Notes: generated by a model from the letters alone, not told the origin. A stretch of DNA of 64,000 nucleotides from Marinomonas aquimarina (GCF_900089755.1 NZ_FLOC01000006.1:117456-181455), one strand, 5' to 3'; numbered from the stretch's first letter, positions 7,826 through 23,188 are shown. Translations and numbers: made by a program.

Positions 7826-8260
7826 ATGGCTAAAAAAGTCCAAGCTTACATCAAGCTACAAGTTAAAGCGGGTCAAGCGAACCCAAGTCCACCAGTTGGT
7901 CCAGCTCTTGGTCAACACGGTGTGAACATCATGGAATTCTGTAAAGCGTTCAACGCCAAAACTCAAGGCGTAGAACCAGGTCTTCCAACACCAGTTATCA
8001 TCACTGTATACAGTGACCGTAGCTTCACGTTCGAAACAAAATCTACTCCGGCTTCAGTTCTTCTTAAGAAAGCTGCTGGCCTTAAGAGTGGTTCACCACG
8101 TCCAAACACTCAGAAAGTTGGTACAGTAACTCGTGCGCAACTAGAAGAGATCGTTAACGCTAAGCAGGCTGATTTGACTGCAGCGGATATGGATGCTGCC
8201 GTACGTACTATCGCAGGTAGTGCACGTGCAATGGGTCTAGATGTTGAGGGTGTGAACTAA
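7826..8260 (+). CDS. rplK: 50S ribosomal protein L11
   Basis: L11 forms the GTPase-associated centre on 23S rRNA together with the L10-L12 stalk. The 144-residue protein shows the Pro-rich N-terminal domain ([23 protein letters not shown], about 18-40) and the C-terminal rRNA-binding domain ending [10 protein letters not shown]. The stop overlaps the rplA start by one base (TAATG), so the two are coupled. The 49-base gap before it holds a small hairpin (GGGTAGCC-TTCG-GGC...ACCC), a possible part of the L1-sensed leader known from E. coli; that link is inferred. Confidence 0.98.
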   Translation: MAKKVQAYIKLQVKAGQANPSPPVGPALGQHGVNIMEFCKAFNAKTQGVEPGLPTPVIITVYSDRSFTFETKSTPASVLLKKAAGLKSGSPRPNTQKVGTVTRAQLEEIVNAKQADLTAADMDAAVRTIAGSARAMGLDVEGVN

Positions 8261-8955
8261 TGGCTAAGCTAACTAAACGCGCTCGCTTGATCGCTGAAAA
8301 AGTAGACGCAGCAAAACTTTACTCTGTAGAAGAAGCAGTAGCTCTTCTTTCTGAACTTTCTACTGTTAAGTTCAAAGAGTCTGTAGACGTATCTGTTAAC
8401 CTAGGCGTTGACCCACGTAAATCTGATCAGGTTGTTCGTGGCTCTACAGTGCTTCCTAACGGTACAGGTAAAGACGTTCGCGTTGCTGTATTCGCACAAG
8501 GTGCAAACGCTGAAGCAGCTAAAGAAGCTGGTGCAGACGTTGTAGGTTTCGAAGACCTTGCTGAGCAAGTTAAAGCTGGCAACCTAGACTTCGACGTAGT
8601 TATCGCTTCTCCAGACGCGATGCGTATCGTTGGTCAACTAGGTCAGGTACTTGGTCCTCGTGGTCTTATGCCAAACCCTAAAGTTGGTACTGTAACGCCT
8701 GACGTTGCGACTGCGGTTAAAAACGCTAAGTCTGGTCAAGCTCGTTACCGTACTGACAAAAATGGTATCATCCACGCTGGCGTTGGTTCTATCGACTTCG
8801 CAGCTGATGCTATCAAAGGCAACCTAGAAGCGCTTCTAGCCGACCTACGTCGTGCTAAACCAGCATCTTCTAAAGGTGTCTACATGAAGAAAGTGACTTT
8901 GTCCTCTACAATGGGACCTGGTCTAACAATTGATTTAGGTGCGCTAAGCTTCTAA
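8260..8955 (+). CDS. rplA: 50S ribosomal protein L1
   Basis: L1 binds the mobile stalk of 23S rRNA at the E site, and in E. coli it also represses translation of its own rplK-rplA mRNA. The 231-residue protein has the family signature [18 protein letters not shown] (about 142-159) and the two-domain alpha/beta layout with [13 protein letters not shown] near the N-terminus. It is translationally coupled to rplK and followed by the 213-base L10 leader. Confidence 0.98.
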   Translation: MAKLTKRARLIAEKVDAAKLYSVEEAVALLSELSTVKFKESVDVSVNLGVDPRKSDQVVRGSTVLPNGTGKDVRVAVFAQGANAEAAKEAGADVVGFEDLAEQVKAGNLDFDVVIASPDAMRIVGQLGQVLGPRGLMPNPKVGTVTPDVATAVKNAKSGQARYRTDKNGIIHAGVGSIDFAADAIKGNLEALLADLRRAKPASSKGVYMKKVTLSSTMGPGLTIDLGALSF

Positions 8956-9168
8956 GTCAGAGCTTTGGGGTCTGTACAGCTTGCTGTATAGGCCGTCAAA
9001 GACCGCAGGAATCTTGCGATTTAATCAAAACGTTGCGAAACGTTTGTCCTGCGCAGATGGTGTGGCCCGATTCAGATTAAACTGGATCCAACTCACCAGT
9101 AAGTACTCCGAATATTCGGAGAGTTGGTAAATTTGGGGATTTATCCCTGCTAATCCAGGAGAAAACCA
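8956..9168 (+). promoter_or_regulatory. Ribosomal protein L10 leader (rplJ-rplL mRNA leader)
   Basis: The 213-base gap before rplJ looks like the L10 leader, the RNA that L10 bound to L12 uses to repress translation of rplJ-rplL. The stretches GACCGCAGG and CCTGCGCAGATGGTG (9000-9062) can form the conserved stem and kink-turn-like region. Nearer the gene, CCAACTC (9088-9094) can pair with GAGTTGG (9121-9127) around a perfect 16-base palindrome (9106-9121). It may also contain the rplJL promoter, which I could not place. Confidence 0.7.
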
Positions 9169-9669
9169 GTGGCATTAGGTCTAGAAGACAAAAAAGCCAT
9201 TGTCGCCGAAGTTAGCGAAGTTGCTCAAGGCGCTTTGTCTGCTGTGGTAGCTGATTCACGCGGTGTTACCGTGTCTGATATGACAGCTCTACGTAAGCAG
9301 GCTCGTGAAGCTGGCGTTTACGTACGTGTAGTACGTAACACTCTAGCTCGCCGCGCAGTTGAAGGCACAGACTTCGAATGCTTGACAGAAAGCTTCGTTG
9401 GTCCAACTCTTATCGCATTCTCTAACGAGCACCCAGGTGCGGCCGCTCGTTTGTTGAAAACTTTCGCGAAAGAGAACGACAAATTTGAAGTTAAAGCATT
9501 AGCGTTCAACGGTGAGTTGATCGCAGCTGGCGACATTGATCGTTTGGCAACACTGCCAACATACGACGAAGCAATCGCGAAACTAATGAGCGTTATCCAA
9601 GGTGCGACAAGCAAACTTGCTCGTACACTGGCAGCGATTCGCGATCAGAAAGAACAAGAAGCAGCGTAA
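9169..9669 (+). CDS. rplJ: 50S ribosomal protein L10
   Basis: L10 anchors the L7/L12 dimers to the ribosome and is the autogenous repressor of this operon. The 166-residue protein begins [14 protein letters not shown], includes the rRNA-binding [16 protein letters not shown] segment (about 52-67), and ends with the helical L12-binding tail. The start is GTG 9169 with AGGAG upstream. The C-terminal spine is of normal length. Confidence 0.98.
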   Translation: MALGLEDKKAIVAEVSEVAQGALSAVVADSRGVTVSDMTALRKQAREAGVYVRVVRNTLARRAVEGTDFECLTESFVGPTLIAFSNEHPGAAARLLKTFAKENDKFEVKALAFNGELIAAGDIDRLATLPTYDEAIAKLMSVIQGATSKLARTLAAIRDQKEQEAA

Positions 9670-9748
9670 CTTTAAAGCGCGCTTACTTGAAATCAATTGG
9701 TTTTTGTTGCCTGTTATGGCAACTACAAAATGTTAGGAAATCTGAGTC

Positions 9749-10120
9749 ATGGCTCTAACTAAAGAAGATATCATCAATGCAGTAGCAGAAATGTCTGTAA
9801 TGGACGTTGTTGAACTAATCGAAGCAATGGAAGAAAAATTCGGCGTAACTGCTGCTGTTGCTGCTGCAGCTCCTGCTGCTGGCGATGCTGGTGCAGCTGC
9901 TGAAGAACAAACAGAATTTGACGTAGTTCTTACTGCTGCTGGCGATAAGAAAGTTAACGTTATCAAAGCTGTTCGTGGCGCAACTGGTCTTGGCCTTAAA
10001 GAAGCGAAAGCAATGGTTGACGGCGCTCCAGCGACTGTTAAAGAAGCTGCTTCTAAAGAAGAAGCAGAAGAGCTTAAGAAAGCTCTTGAAGAAGCAGGTG
10101 CTTCTGTCGAAATCAAGTAA
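9749..10120 (+). CDS. rplL: 50S ribosomal protein L7/L12
   Basis: L7/L12 is the multicopy stalk protein that recruits and activates translational GTPases. The 123-residue protein has the N-terminal dimerisation helix, an Ala-rich hinge (about 35-52), and the C-terminal factor-binding domain with [15 protein letters not shown] (about 80-94). Leu and Arg codon use is strongly optimised, as expected for one of the most abundant proteins. An attenuator-like terminator follows. Confidence 0.99.
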   Translation: MALTKEDIINAVAEMSVMDVVELIEAMEEKFGVTAAVAAAAPAAGDAGAAAEEQTEFDVVLTAAGDKKVNVIKAVRGATGLGLKEAKAMVDGAPATVKEAASKEEAEELKKALEEAGASVEIK

Positions 10121-10162
10121 TAATGTTACTTGCTTCGCAAAAGTTCGGCATCTAGTCGAAAT

Positions 10163-10192
10163 GGCTGGTGGTTTTTTGCCACCGGCCTTTTT
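10163..10192 (+). terminator. Attenuator/terminator between rplL and rpoB
   Basis: A 9-bp stem (10163-10171 with 10179-10187, one G-U pair) is followed by five T residues (10188-10192). In E. coli a partial terminator in the same place lowers rpoBC transcription relative to rplJL; the same role is inferred here. Confidence 0.8.
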
Positions 10193-10230
10193 GGGTTTCT
10201 AAAACCCGATTAAAAAATTATTCTTTTTTT

Positions 10231-10277
10231 GAGAGAATACTCTCTCAATTTCGGTAGGCCTGATTAAGAGGCCTTTT
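10231..10277 (+). promoter_or_regulatory. Two further hairpins in the rplL-rpoB spacer
   Basis: GAGAGA (10231-10236) pairs with TCTCTC (10241-10246), and AGGCCT (10256-10261) with AGGCCT (10269-10274), the second followed by TTT. They may be RNA-processing or secondary attenuation sites; E. coli has an RNase III site in this spacer. Confidence 0.45.
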
Positions 10278-10307
10278 GCGTCAATGTGCACAAGCTGGGG
10301 AATGCTG

Positions 10308-14408
<4,101 letters not shown>

Positions 14409-14429
14409 GCACGAATCACATTTGACCTG

Positions 14430-14452
14430 CTGGGAGGGTTAGCCCCTCCCAG
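14430..14452 (+). promoter_or_regulatory. Stable hairpin in the rpoB-rpoC spacer
   Basis: CTGGGAGGG (14430-14438) and CCCTCCCAG (14444-14452) form a perfect 9-bp G+C-rich stem with a 5-base loop, 23 bases before the rpoC ATG. No U-run follows, so it is not a terminator. It could affect mRNA stability or processing. Confidence 0.7.
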
Positions 14453-14475
14453 CCTTACGAGTGGGGCGAATATCC

Positions 14476-17400
14476 ATGAAAGACTTATTAGGTCTTCTAA
14501 AAACACAGGGACAATCAGAAGAGTTTGATGCGATTCGCATTGGCTTAGCTTCTCCAGATATGATTCGTTCATGGTCTTATGGTGAAGTTAAAAAGCCAGA
14601 AACCATCAACTACCGTACGTTCAAACCAGAGCGTGACGGCCTGTTCTGTGCCAAAATCTTTGGTCCTATCAAGGACTACGAATGTTTGTGTGGTAAATAC
14701 AAGCGTTTAAAACACCGTGGTGTCATTTGTGAGAAGTGTGGCGTTGAAGTTGCGTTGTCGAAAGTGCGTCGTGAGCGCATGGGACACATCGAGCTAGCTT
14801 CACCGGTTGCTCACATTTGGTTCCTTAAGTCTCTACCATCTCGTATCGGTCTTATCATGGATATGACCCTACGTGATATTGAGCGTGTTCTTTACTTTGA
14901 ATCTTTCATCGTGATTGACCCAGGCATGACAACGCTTGAAAAAGGTCAGCTACTGAACGATGAGCAGTACTTCGAAGCATTAGAAGAGTTCGGTGACGAA
15001 TTCGACGCGCGCATGGGTGCGGAAGCGATTCAATGCTTGCTTCGTGACATGGACCTTGCTGAAGAAATCAGCACCATGCGTGAAGAGCTAAACGCTACTA
15101 ACTCTGAGACTCGTATTAAGAAGCTTTCTAAGCGTCTTAAACTGATTGAAGCGTTCCACCATTCTGGTAATAACCCAGAGTGGATGGTGTTAGACGTTCT
15201 ACCAGTGTTGCCACCTGATCTTCGCCCTCTAGTACCGCTAGAAGGTGGTCGTTTTGCAACGTCTGATTTGAACGATCTTTACCGTCGCGTTATCAACCGT
15301 AACAACCGTCTAAAACGTCTTCTTGAGCTAGCTGCTCCAGACATCATCGTACGCAACGAAAAGCGTATGCTACAAGAGTCTGTTGACGCGCTACTAGACA
15401 ACGGTCGTCGCGGTCGTGCGATCACAGGCTCTAACAAGCGTCCTCTGAAATCTTTGGCCGACATGATCAAAGGTAAGCAAGGTCGTTTCCGTCAGAACCT
15501 TTTGGGTAAACGTGTAGACTACTCTGGCCGTTCTGTAATCACAGTAGGTCCATCTCTACGTTTGCACCAGTGTGGTCTGCCGAAGAAGATGGCTCTTGAG
15601 CTATTCAAGCCATTCATCTTCTCTAAACTAGAACTTCGTGGCATGGCAACAACCATCAAAGCTGCGAAGAAAATGGTAGAGCGTGAAACCGCTGAGGTTT
15701 GGGATATTCTTGATGAAGTTATCCGCGAACACCCAGTCATGCTTAACCGTGCACCAACGCTTCACCGTTTGGGTATCCAAGCGTTTGAACCGATTCTAAT
15801 CGAAGGTAAAGCGATCCAGTTGCACCCACTTGTGTGTGCGGCCTACAACGCCGACTTCGACGGTGACCAGATGGCGGTACACGTACCATTGACGATCGAG
15901 GCTCAACTTGAAGCTCGTGCGTTGATGATGTCTACCAACAACATCCTGTCACCTGCCAACGGTGAACCGATCATCGTTCCTTCTCAGGACGTTGTATTGG
16001 GTCTGTACTACATGACGCGTGATAAAATCAACGCGAAAGGTGAGGGCATGGCCTTCGCTGATATCAAAGAAGTACACCGTGCCTATGGTGCAAAACAAGT
16101 TGAACTGCACGCGAAAATTAAGGTGCGTGTAAATCAAGTTGATACAACGCTTGAAGGTGAAAAAGTACCTTCAACGTTCATCGTTGACACGACAGTTGGT
16201 CGTGCGTTGTTATTCGATATCGTGCCTGATGGCCTTCCATTCTCGGTTATCAACCAACCGATGAAGAAGAAAGCAATCTCGAACCTAATCAACGAGTGTT
16301 ACCGCAAAGTTGGTCTGAAAGAGACATGTGTGTTCGCTGACCAATTGATGTACACAGGTTTCCAATACGCAACTGCGTCGGGTTCCTCTGTAGGTGTTGA
16401 TGACTTCGTAATTCCGCCAGAAAAAGTAGATATCATTTCTCGTGCAGAAGAAGAAGTTAAAGAAATCGAATATCAATTCGCTGACGGTCTTGTGACAGCT
16501 GGTGAGAAATACAACAAGGTTATCGACTTGTGGTCTCGTACCAACGAAACCGTAACTGAAGCCATGATGAAAAACTTGGCAAAAGAGACGGTTATCGACA
16601 AAGAAGGTAACGAAGTTGAGCAGCAATCATTTAACTCAGTTTACATGATGGCCGACTCTGGTGCCCGTGGTAGTGTGGCTCAGATGCGTCAGCTAGGTGG
16701 TATGCGTGGTCTGATGGCGAAACCGGATGGTTCCATCATCGAAACGCCGATCACTGCGAACTTCCGTGAAGGTCTATCAGTACTTCAGTACTTTACCTCG
16801 ACTCACGGTGCTCGTAAGGGTCTTGCCGATACCGCCTTGAAGACAGCCAACTCTGGTTACCTAACGCGTCGTCTAGTAGACGTAGCGCAAGACTTGGTAA
16901 TCACAGAAGTAGACTGTGGTGCTGAAAACGGCCTTCTAGTAAGTGCTTTGATCGAGGGTGGTGACGTAGTCGTTCCGCTAGGTCAGCGTGTACTAGGTCG
17001 TGTGGTAGCACAAGATGTAATTGATTCTAAAGGCGATGTCGTTGTTGAGCGTGGTGTTCTGATTGATGAGCACAACGTTCGTGCGATCGAAGCAGCGGGT
17101 GTGGACGAGATGATCGTTCGCTCAGTAATCAGCTGTGAAACGAAGCACGGTGTATGTGGTACTTGTTACGGTCGTGACCTAGCGCGTGGTCACTTGGTGA
17201 ACATTGGTGAAGCTGTGGGTGTTGTTGCAGCACAGTCGATCGGTGAGCCGGGTACACAGCTTACCATGCGTACCTTCCACATCGGTGGTGCGGCATCGCG
17301 AGCGTCTGCAGTAGACAGTGTTCAAGTGAAGAGCGCCGGTACTGTACGTTTCCACAAGATGAAGAGCATCGAGCGTGAAACAGGCCAGTTGGTTGTGGCA

Positions 17401-18678
17401 TCGCGTTCTTCTGAATTGGCGATTGCGGACGAAGCGGGTCGTGAGAAAGAGCGTTACAAGCTTCCTTACGGTGCCGTACTAAGCGTTCGTGAAGGTGACG
17501 AAGTAACGGCTGGCCAAGTATTGGCTAACTGGGACCCGCACACTCACCCAATCGTTTCTGAGATGCAGGGTAAACTTGAATTCTCTGGTATGGATGAAGG
17601 CGTAACCATTCGCCGTCAGTCTGATGAGCTTACTGGCTTGACGACCATCGAAGTACTAGAAATGAAAGACCGTCCTTCATCTGGTAAAGACATCCGTCCT
17701 ACGATCTCTGTCGTAGACGAGAATGGCGCGCCAGTGATGATTCCTGGTACGGAGATGCCGGTACAATACATGCTTCCTGAGAAGGCTCTATTGAGCTTGG
17801 ATCACGGTGCCACCATCAAGTCTGGTGAAGTATTGGCCCGTATCCCACAAGAATCTCAAGGTAACAAGGACATCACCGGTGGTCTACCGCGTGTAGCTGA
17901 CTTGTTCGAAGCACGTCGTCCGAAAGATCCTGCTGTGATGGCAGAAGCAACGGGTGTAGTAAGTTTCGGTAAAGAGACAAAAGGTAAGATCCGTTTGGTA
18001 ATCACACCACAAGATGGTGGTGACCCAATCGAAACTCTGATTCCTAAATGGCGTCAAATCAACATCTTCGATGGTGAAGAAGTTGAGAAGGGTGAGATCA
18101 TTGCCGACGGTCCTCTAAACCCACATGACATCTTGCGTCTTCAGGGTGTAGCAGCGCTTGCTGATTACATCACTAACGAGATCCAAGAGGTTTACCGTCT
18201 ACAGGGTGTAGGCATCAACGATAAGCACATCGAAGTTATTGTGCGTCAGATGCTACGTAAAGTAGACATCACTGAATCAGGTGATACGAACCTAATTCAG
18301 GGTGACCAGGTTGAATACACGCAAATGCAAGAAGCGAACGAAGCTGCGGAAGCAGAAGGTCGTTTCCCTTCTAAATACGAGCGCGTACTACTTGGTATTA
18401 CTAAAGCTTCTTTGGCAACTGAGTCATTCATCTCTGCGGCATCGTTCCAAGAGACGACTCGAGTACTAACAGAAGGTGCGGTAACCGGTAAGAAAGACCA
18501 CCTACGTGGTCTGAAAGAAAACGTTGTTGTAGGTCGTCTGATCCCAGCGGGTACAGGTTTGGCTTACCACAGCGGTCGCAAAGCTAAGAAAGAGCTTGCG
18601 CAAGCAACGGCTGAAGGTAGTGCATCAGTAAGTGCTTCGGATGTAGAAGAAGCATTAAGTGCTGCACTGAAAGACTAG
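14476..18678 (+). CDS. rpoC: DNA-directed RNA polymerase subunit beta'
   Basis: The beta' subunit carries the catalytic magnesium. The protein is 1400 residues from ATG 14476 ([20 protein letters not shown]), matching the family N-terminus; a GTG at 14461 would add five residues. It has the Zn ribbon [20 protein letters not shown] (about 70-88), the active-site motif [12 protein letters not shown], a second Cys cluster [16 protein letters not shown], and a C-terminal [15 protein letters not shown] region. A Cys-rich layout and length match E. coli (1407). Confidence 0.99.
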   Translation: MKDLLGLLKTQGQSEEFDAIRIGLASPDMIRSWSYGEVKKPETINYRTFKPERDGLFCAKIFGPIKDYECLCGKYKRLKHRGVICEKCGVEVALSKVRRERMGHIELASPVAHIWFLKSLPSRIGLIMDMTLRDIERVLYFESFIVIDPGMTTLEKGQLLNDEQYFEALEEFGDEFDARMGAEAIQCLLRDMDLAEEISTMREELNATNSETRIKKLSKRLKLIEAFHHSGNNPEWMVLDVLPVLPPDLRPLVPLEGGRFATSDLNDLYRRVINRNNRLKRLLELAAPDIIVRNEKRMLQESVDALLDNGRRGRAITGSNKRPLKSLADMIKGKQGRFRQNLLGKRVDYSGRSVITVGPSLRLHQCGLPKKMALELFKPFIFSKLELRGMATTIKAAKKMVERETAEVWDILDEVIREHPVMLNRAPTLHRLGIQAFEPILIEGKAIQLHPLVCAAYNADFDGDQMAVHVPLTIEAQLEARALMMSTNNILSPANGEPIIVPSQDVVLGLYYMTRDKINAKGEGMAFADIKEVHRAYGAKQVELHAKIKVRVNQVDTTLEGEKVPSTFIVDTTVGRALLFDIVPDGLPFSVINQPMKKKAISNLINECYRKVGLKETCVFADQLMYTGFQYATASGSSVGVDDFVIPPEKVDIISRAEEEVKEIEYQFADGLVTAGEKYNKVIDLWSRTNETVTEAMMKNLAKETVIDKEGNEVEQQSFNSVYMMADSGARGSVAQMRQLGGMRGLMAKPDGSIIETPITANFREGLSVLQYFTSTHGARKGLADTALKTANSGYLTRRLVDVAQDLVITEVDCGAENGLLVSALIEGGDVVVPLGQRVLGRVVAQDVIDSKGDVVVERGVLIDEHNVRAIEAAGVDEMIVRSVISCETKHGVCGTCYGRDLARGHLVNIGEAVGVVAAQSIGEPGTQLTMRTFHIGGAASRASAVDSVQVKSAGTVRFHKMKSIERETGQLVVASRSSELAIADEAGREKERYKLPYGAVLSVREGDEVTAGQVLANWDPHTHPIVSEMQGKLEFSGMDEGVTIRRQSDELTGLTTIEVLEMKDRPSSGKDIRPTISVVDENGAPVMIPGTEMPVQYMLPEKALLSLDHGATIKSGEVLARIPQESQGNKDITGGLPRVADLFEARRPKDPAVMAEATGVVSFGKETKGKIRLVITPQDGGDPIETLIPKWRQINIFDGEEVEKGEIIADGPLNPHDILRLQGVAALADYITNEIQEVYRLQGVGINDKHIEVIVRQMLRKVDITESGDTNLIQGDQVEYTQMQEANEAAEAEGRFPSKYERVLLGITKASLATESFISAASFQETTRVLTEGAVTGKKDHLRGLKENVVVGRLIPAGTGLAYHSGRKAKKELAQATAEGSASVSASDVEEALSAALKD

Positions 18679-18695
18679 AAGTCATTGGAAGTGTC

Positions 18696-18723
18696 AGGGA
18701 GGTGAATTTTTGTTCGCCTCCCT
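18696..18723 (+). terminator. Hairpin after rpoC (possible terminator)
   Basis: An 11-bp stem (18696-18706 with 18713-18723, one G-U pair) surrounds a T-rich loop 15 bases after the rpoC stop. No U-run follows directly, so termination may be weak or Rho-assisted. Confidence 0.5.
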
Positions 18724-18724
18724 A

Positions 18725-18753
18725 TTGACTGTTTTATAGGCGCAAATTACACT
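18725..18753 (+). promoter_or_regulatory. Probable str operon promoter
   Basis: TTGACT (18725-18730), a 17-base spacer and TACACT (18748-18753) are followed by TGCGCCTCC, a G+C-rich start region. The -10 lies inside a perfect 8-bp inverted repeat (18738-18745 with 18753-18760). It fits transcription of rpsL-rpsG-fusA-tuf. Confidence 0.6.
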
Positions 18754-18810
18754 TGCGCCTCCTTATTTTTGGCGATTTCCGCCAATAGAATTGGATGTGG
18801 AGCTTGTTAA

Positions 18811-19182
<372 letters not shown>

Positions 19183-19278
19183 GCTTTATCGCTGCTTTAA
19201 TCGTTTAGACATAATTTTTTAATACAGTAAGGCCGAGCACAGAAATGGTCTCGGACTCACCTGAAGAGGATATAATCC

Positions 19279-19752
19279 ATGCCTAGAAGACGCGTAGTCG
19301 CTAAGCGTGACGTGCTTCCTGATCCGAAACACGGAAGCCAACTTCTTGCAAAATTCATTAACCACGTAATGGTTAGTGGCAAGAAATCTGTAGCTGAAAG
19401 CATTGTATACGATGCCCTAGACACAGTTGCAGAACGCACAAAATCTGAAGAGCCAATGGCGATCTTCGAAAAAGCACTAGAATCTATCCAGCCAATGGTT
19501 GAGGTTAAATCTCGCCGTGTTGGTGGTGCAACTTACCAAGTACCTGTTGAAGTACGTCCAGCTCGTCGCTCAGCGCTATCTATGCGTTGGTTGGTAGACG
19601 CTGCACGTAAGCGTGGCGAAAAATCTATGGCGCTACGTCTTGCAGGCGAAATTCTAGATGCGTCTGAGAACAAAGGTTCAGCTGTTAAGAAACGTGAAGA
19701 CGTTCACCGTATGGCTGAAGCGAACAAAGCGTTCTCTCACTACCGTTTCTAA
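19279..19752 (+). CDS. rpsG: 30S ribosomal protein S7
   Basis: S7 nucleates assembly of the 30S head and contacts tRNA at the E site; in E. coli it represses the str mRNA through the rpsL-rpsG spacer. The 157-residue protein starts [15 protein letters not shown] and shows [32 protein letters not shown] (family core, about 63-94). The preceding spacer is 96 bases, long enough to hold a repressor site, but I could not define one. GAAGAGG precedes the ATG. Confidence 0.99.
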   Translation: MPRRRVVAKRDVLPDPKHGSQLLAKFINHVMVSGKKSVAESIVYDALDTVAERTKSEEPMAIFEKALESIQPMVEVKSRRVGGATYQVPVEVRPARRSALSMRWLVDAARKRGEKSMALRLAGEILDASENKGSAVKKREDVHRMAEANKAFSHYRF

Positions 19753-19770
19753 TCATCCGGAGAAGCTTAA

Positions 19771-21864
19771 GTGGCACGTAAGACACCCATCAATCGTTAC
19801 CGCAATATTGGTATTTGTGCGCACGTTGATGCGGGTAAGACGACAACTACTGAGCGTGTTCTGTTCTACACCGGTCTTTCTCATAAGATCGGTGAAGTCC
19901 ATGATGGTGCTGCCACCATGGACTGGATGGAACAGGAACAGGAGCGTGGTATCACGATCACTTCAGCGGCAACAACTTGCTTCTGGAGTGGGATGAATCA
20001 GCAGTTCGATCAACACCGTATCAATATTATCGACACCCCTGGGCACGTAGACTTTACCATTGAGGTAGAGCGTTCTTTGCGTGTGTTGGATGGTGCTGTC
20101 GTGGTGCTGTGTGGATCGTCTGGTGTACAGCCTCAAACTGAAACTGTATGGCGTCAAGCAAACAAATATGAAGTGCCACGTATGGTGTTCGTCAATAAGA
20201 TGGACCGTACAGGTGCCGATTACTTCAGTGTCGTAAGACAGCTTGGAGAGCGCTTGGGTGCGAATGCAGTGCCAATTCAAATCAACATCGGCACCGAGGA
20301 GAACTTCTCGGGTGTTGTAGATTTGCTATTGATGAAAGCCATCATGTGGAATGAAGCCGATCAGGGTATGACTTATGATCTGGAAGACATTCCGGCAGAC
20401 TTGGTTGTCGTTGCTCAAGAGTGGCGTGAACAAATGGTTGAGGCGGCAGCTGAAGCAAATGAAGAATTGATGGATAAGTACCTTGAAGAAGGTGATTTGT
20501 CTGTTGAGGACATCAAAGTAGGCTTGCGTGCACGTACACTGGCTAACGAAATTGTACTGGTTACTTGTGGCTCGGCGTTTAAAAACAAAGGCGTACAAGC
20601 AGTATTGGACGCAGTGGTTGAGTATCTACCTTCACCATTAGAAGTTAAGGCAATCGAAGGCACTCTAGAAGATGCTGAGACGGTCGTAACGCGTGAGGCA
20701 GATGACGAGGCGCCGTTCTCATCGTTGGCATTTAAAATTGCGACAGATCCGTTCGTAGGTACTTTGACTTTCGTTCGTGTATACTCTGGCGTCCTGAATT
20801 CAGGCGACGCAGTATACAACTCGGTTAAACATAAACGTGAGCGTGTCGGCCGTATGGTGCAGATGCATGCGAATAACCGAGAAGAGATCAAAGAAGTGCG
20901 CGCAGGCGATATCGCGGCTTTGATCGGGATGAAAGACGTTACCACTGGGGATACGTTATGTGATGGCAAACAAATTGTTGTCCTAGAGCGTATGGAGTTC
21001 CCAGAGCCAGTAATTTCTGTGGCAGTTGAGCCTAAATCTCAAGCGGATCAAGATAAAATGGCTGTGGCTCTTGGTAAGCTTGCGCAGGAAGATCCATCTT
21101 TCCGCGTTGAGACGCACGAAGAGACAGGTCAGACAATTATCTCGGGTATGGGTGAGCTTCACCTAGACATTCTTGTGGATCGTATGAAGCGTGAATTTAA
21201 AGTTGACGCTAACATCGGTAAACCACAGGTATCGTACCGAGAAAAAATTCGCAAAGAAGTGGAAGTTAACCACAAATTTGTGCGGCAATCTGGTGGCCGA
21301 GGACAGTACGGTCACGTTGTTATGAAGCTGGTTCCGACCGAAAAAGAAGGTTTGGAGTTCGTGAATGAGATTGTCGGTGGTGTTATTCCGAAGGAATACA
21401 TCCCAGCTGTCGAAAAGGGTATTTCAGAGCAAATGAAGAACGGTGTTGTTGCCGGCTATCCTTTATTAGGATTGAAGGTAGTATTGTTCGATGGTTCTTA
21501 CCATGATGTTGACTCTAACGAAATGGCCTTTAAAATTGCAGCTTCTCAAGGCTTGAAGAAAGGTGCTGCGGAAGCAGATCCTTGTGTTCTTGAGCCTGTA
21601 ATGAAGGTAGAAGTTGTAACTCCTGAGGAGTACATGGGTGACGTGATGGGTGACTTGAATCGTCGTCGTGGACTTGTTCAGGGGATGGAAGATTCCCCAT
21701 CCGGTAAGATTATTCGCGCAGAAGTGCCATTAGGCGAAATGTTCGGGTATGCAACGGATGTGCGTAGTTTGTCGCAAGGGCGTGCAAGTTATGCAATGGA
21801 ATTCCTAAAATACGCTGAAGCGCCAGCTAGTGTGGCAGACGCGATCATCAAAAATGAAATTTAA
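19771..21864 (+). CDS. fusA: Elongation factor G
   Basis: EF-G drives tRNA-mRNA translocation and, with RRF, ribosome recycling, using GTP. The 697-residue protein has G1 AHVDAGKTT (about 17-25), switch [11 protein letters not shown]4 NKMD, and the domain III-V motifs [19 protein letters not shown] and [15 protein letters not shown]. The sequence is of the Pseudomonas type. The start is GTG 19771 with GGAG upstream. Its codon use is notably less optimised than that of rpsL, rpsG and tuf around it (many TTG, CTG and TTA Leu codons). Confidence 0.98.
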   Translation: MARKTPINRYRNIGICAHVDAGKTTTTERVLFYTGLSHKIGEVHDGAATMDWMEQEQERGITITSAATTCFWSGMNQQFDQHRINIIDTPGHVDFTIEVERSLRVLDGAVVVLCGSSGVQPQTETVWRQANKYEVPRMVFVNKMDRTGADYFSVVRQLGERLGANAVPIQINIGTEENFSGVVDLLLMKAIMWNEADQGMTYDLEDIPADLVVVAQEWREQMVEAAAEANEELMDKYLEEGDLSVEDIKVGLRARTLANEIVLVTCGSAFKNKGVQAVLDAVVEYLPSPLEVKAIEGTLEDAETVVTREADDEAPFSSLAFKIATDPFVGTLTFVRVYSGVLNSGDAVYNSVKHKRERVGRMVQMHANNREEIKEVRAGDIAALIGMKDVTTGDTLCDGKQIVVLERMEFPEPVISVAVEPKSQADQDKMAVALGKLAQEDPSFRVETHEETGQTIISGMGELHLDILVDRMKREFKVDANIGKPQVSYREKIRKEVEVNHKFVRQSGGRGQYGHVVMKLVPTEKEGLEFVNEIVGGVIPKEYIPAVEKGISEQMKNGVVAGYPLLGLKVVLFDGSYHDVDSNEMAFKIAASQGLKKGAAEADPCVLEPVMKVEVVTPEEYMGDVMGDLNRRRGLVQGMEDSPSGKIIRAEVPLGEMFGYATDVRSLSQGRASYAMEFLKYAEAPASVADAIIKNEI

Positions 21865-21898
21865 TCATCATACTTACTATTTATAAGGTGTATGTATC

Positions 21899-23122
21899 AT
21901 GGCAAAAGAAAAGTTCGAACGTAGTAAACCACACGTTAACGTTGGTACTATCGGTCACGTTGACCACGGTAAAACTACTCTAACAGCAGCACTTACTCGT
22001 GTATGTGCAGAAGTATTCGGCGGTGAAGCTGTTGCATTTGACGGTATCGATAACGCTCCAGAAGAGCGTGAGCGTGGTATCACGATCGCAACTTCTCACG
22101 TAGAGTACGATTCTCCAACTCGTCACTACGCACACGTAGACTGTCCTGGACACGCCGATTATGTTAAAAACATGATCACTGGTGCTGCTCAAATGGACGG
22201 CGCGATCCTAGTATGTGGTGCGACTGATGGTCCTATGCCACAAACTCGTGAGCACATCCTTCTTTCTCGTCAGGTAGGTGTACCTTACATCGTTGTATTC
22301 CTAAACAAAGCAGACCTTCTAGCTGAAGACTGTGGCGGTGCTGACACTGAAGAATACGCAGAGATGCAAGAGCTTGTAGAGATGGAACTACGTGACCTTC
22401 TTTCTGAGTACGACTTCCCAGGTGATGACACTCCAATCATCCCAGGTTCTGCCCTAATGGCATTGAACGGCGAAGACGACAACGAAATGGGTACTACTGC
22501 AGTAACTAAACTAGTTGAAGCTCTAGACAGCTACATCCCAGAGCCAGAGCGTGCAATCGACGGTGCATTCATCATGCCTATCGAGGACGTATTCTCTATC
22601 CAGGGTCGTGGTACTGTAGTAACTGGTCGTGTTGAGCGCGGTATCATCAAAGTTGGTGAAGAAGTTGAAATCGTTGGTATCAAAGATACTACTAAAACAA
22701 CTTGTACTGGCGTTGAGATGTTCCGTAAGCTTCTAGACGAAGGTCGTGCAGGCGAGAACTGTGGTGTCCTTCTTCGTGGTACTAAGCGTGATGAAGTACA
22801 ACGTGGTCAAGTACTAGCTCGTCCAGGTTCTATCAATCCTCACACTGAGTTCGAAGCAGAAGTATACGTACTTTCTAAAGATGAAGGTGGTCGTCACACT
22901 CCATTCTTCAAAGGCTACCGTCCACAGTTCTACTTCCGTACAACTGACGTAACTGGTTCTTGTGAGCTTCCAGAAGGCGTAGAAATGGTTATGCCTGGCG
23001 ATAACATCCAAATGACTGTATCTCTAATTCACCCAATCGCGATGGACGAAGGTCTACGTTTCGCGATCCGTGAAGGTGGTCGTACAGTAGGTGCTGGTGT
23101 TGTAGCGAAAGTTCTTAAATAA
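21899..23122 (+). CDS. tuf: Elongation factor Tu
   Basis: EF-Tu carries aminoacyl-tRNA to the ribosomal A site. The 407-residue protein has G1 GHVDHGKTT (about 19-27), [12 protein letters not shown], and conserved domain II-III segments ending [11 protein letters not shown]. It is about ten residues longer than the common 394-397 form because of extra residues after NKAD (the stretch [17 protein letters not shown]). This is the only tuf gene in the window. All 26 Leu codons are CTT (13), CTA (12) or TTG (1), extreme optimisation. A strong terminator follows. Confidence 0.99.
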   Translation: MAKEKFERSKPHVNVGTIGHVDHGKTTLTAALTRVCAEVFGGEAVAFDGIDNAPEERERGITIATSHVEYDSPTRHYAHVDCPGHADYVKNMITGAAQMDGAILVCGATDGPMPQTREHILLSRQVGVPYIVVFLNKADLLAEDCGGADTEEYAEMQELVEMELRDLLSEYDFPGDDTPIIPGSALMALNGEDDNEMGTTAVTKLVEALDSYIPEPERAIDGAFIMPIEDVFSIQGRGTVVTGRVERGIIKVGEEVEIVGIKDTTKTTCTGVEMFRKLLDEGRAGENCGVLLRGTKRDEVQRGQVLARPGSINPHTEFEAEVYVLSKDEGGRHTPFFKGYRPQFYFRTTDVTGSCELPEGVEMVMPGDNIQMTVSLIHPIAMDEGLRFAIREGGRTVGAGVVAKVLK

Positions 23123-23156
23123 TTTTTGCCCCGGCAGAAGTTATAAGTAACTGAGT

Positions 23157-23188
23157 AAAAAAGGCCGCTCGTTGAGCGGCCTTTTTTT
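23157..23188. terminator. Strong terminator at the end of the str operon
   Basis: GGCCGCTC (23163-23170) and GAGCGGCC (23174-23181) form a perfect 8-bp stem with loop GTT, flanked by six A residues before and seven T residues after. It should end str transcripts before the S10 promoter. Confidence 0.92.

Noticed and set aside
9733..10116. 127-codon open frame on the minus strand opposite rplL
   Set aside because: It mirrors the Ala/Glu-rich rplL codons, giving a low-complexity Ser/Ala protein; a reading-frame shadow.
20415..20969. 184-codon open frame on the minus strand
   Set aside because: It lies wholly inside fusA, has Ser/Arg-rich shadow composition and no ribosome site or family resemblance.
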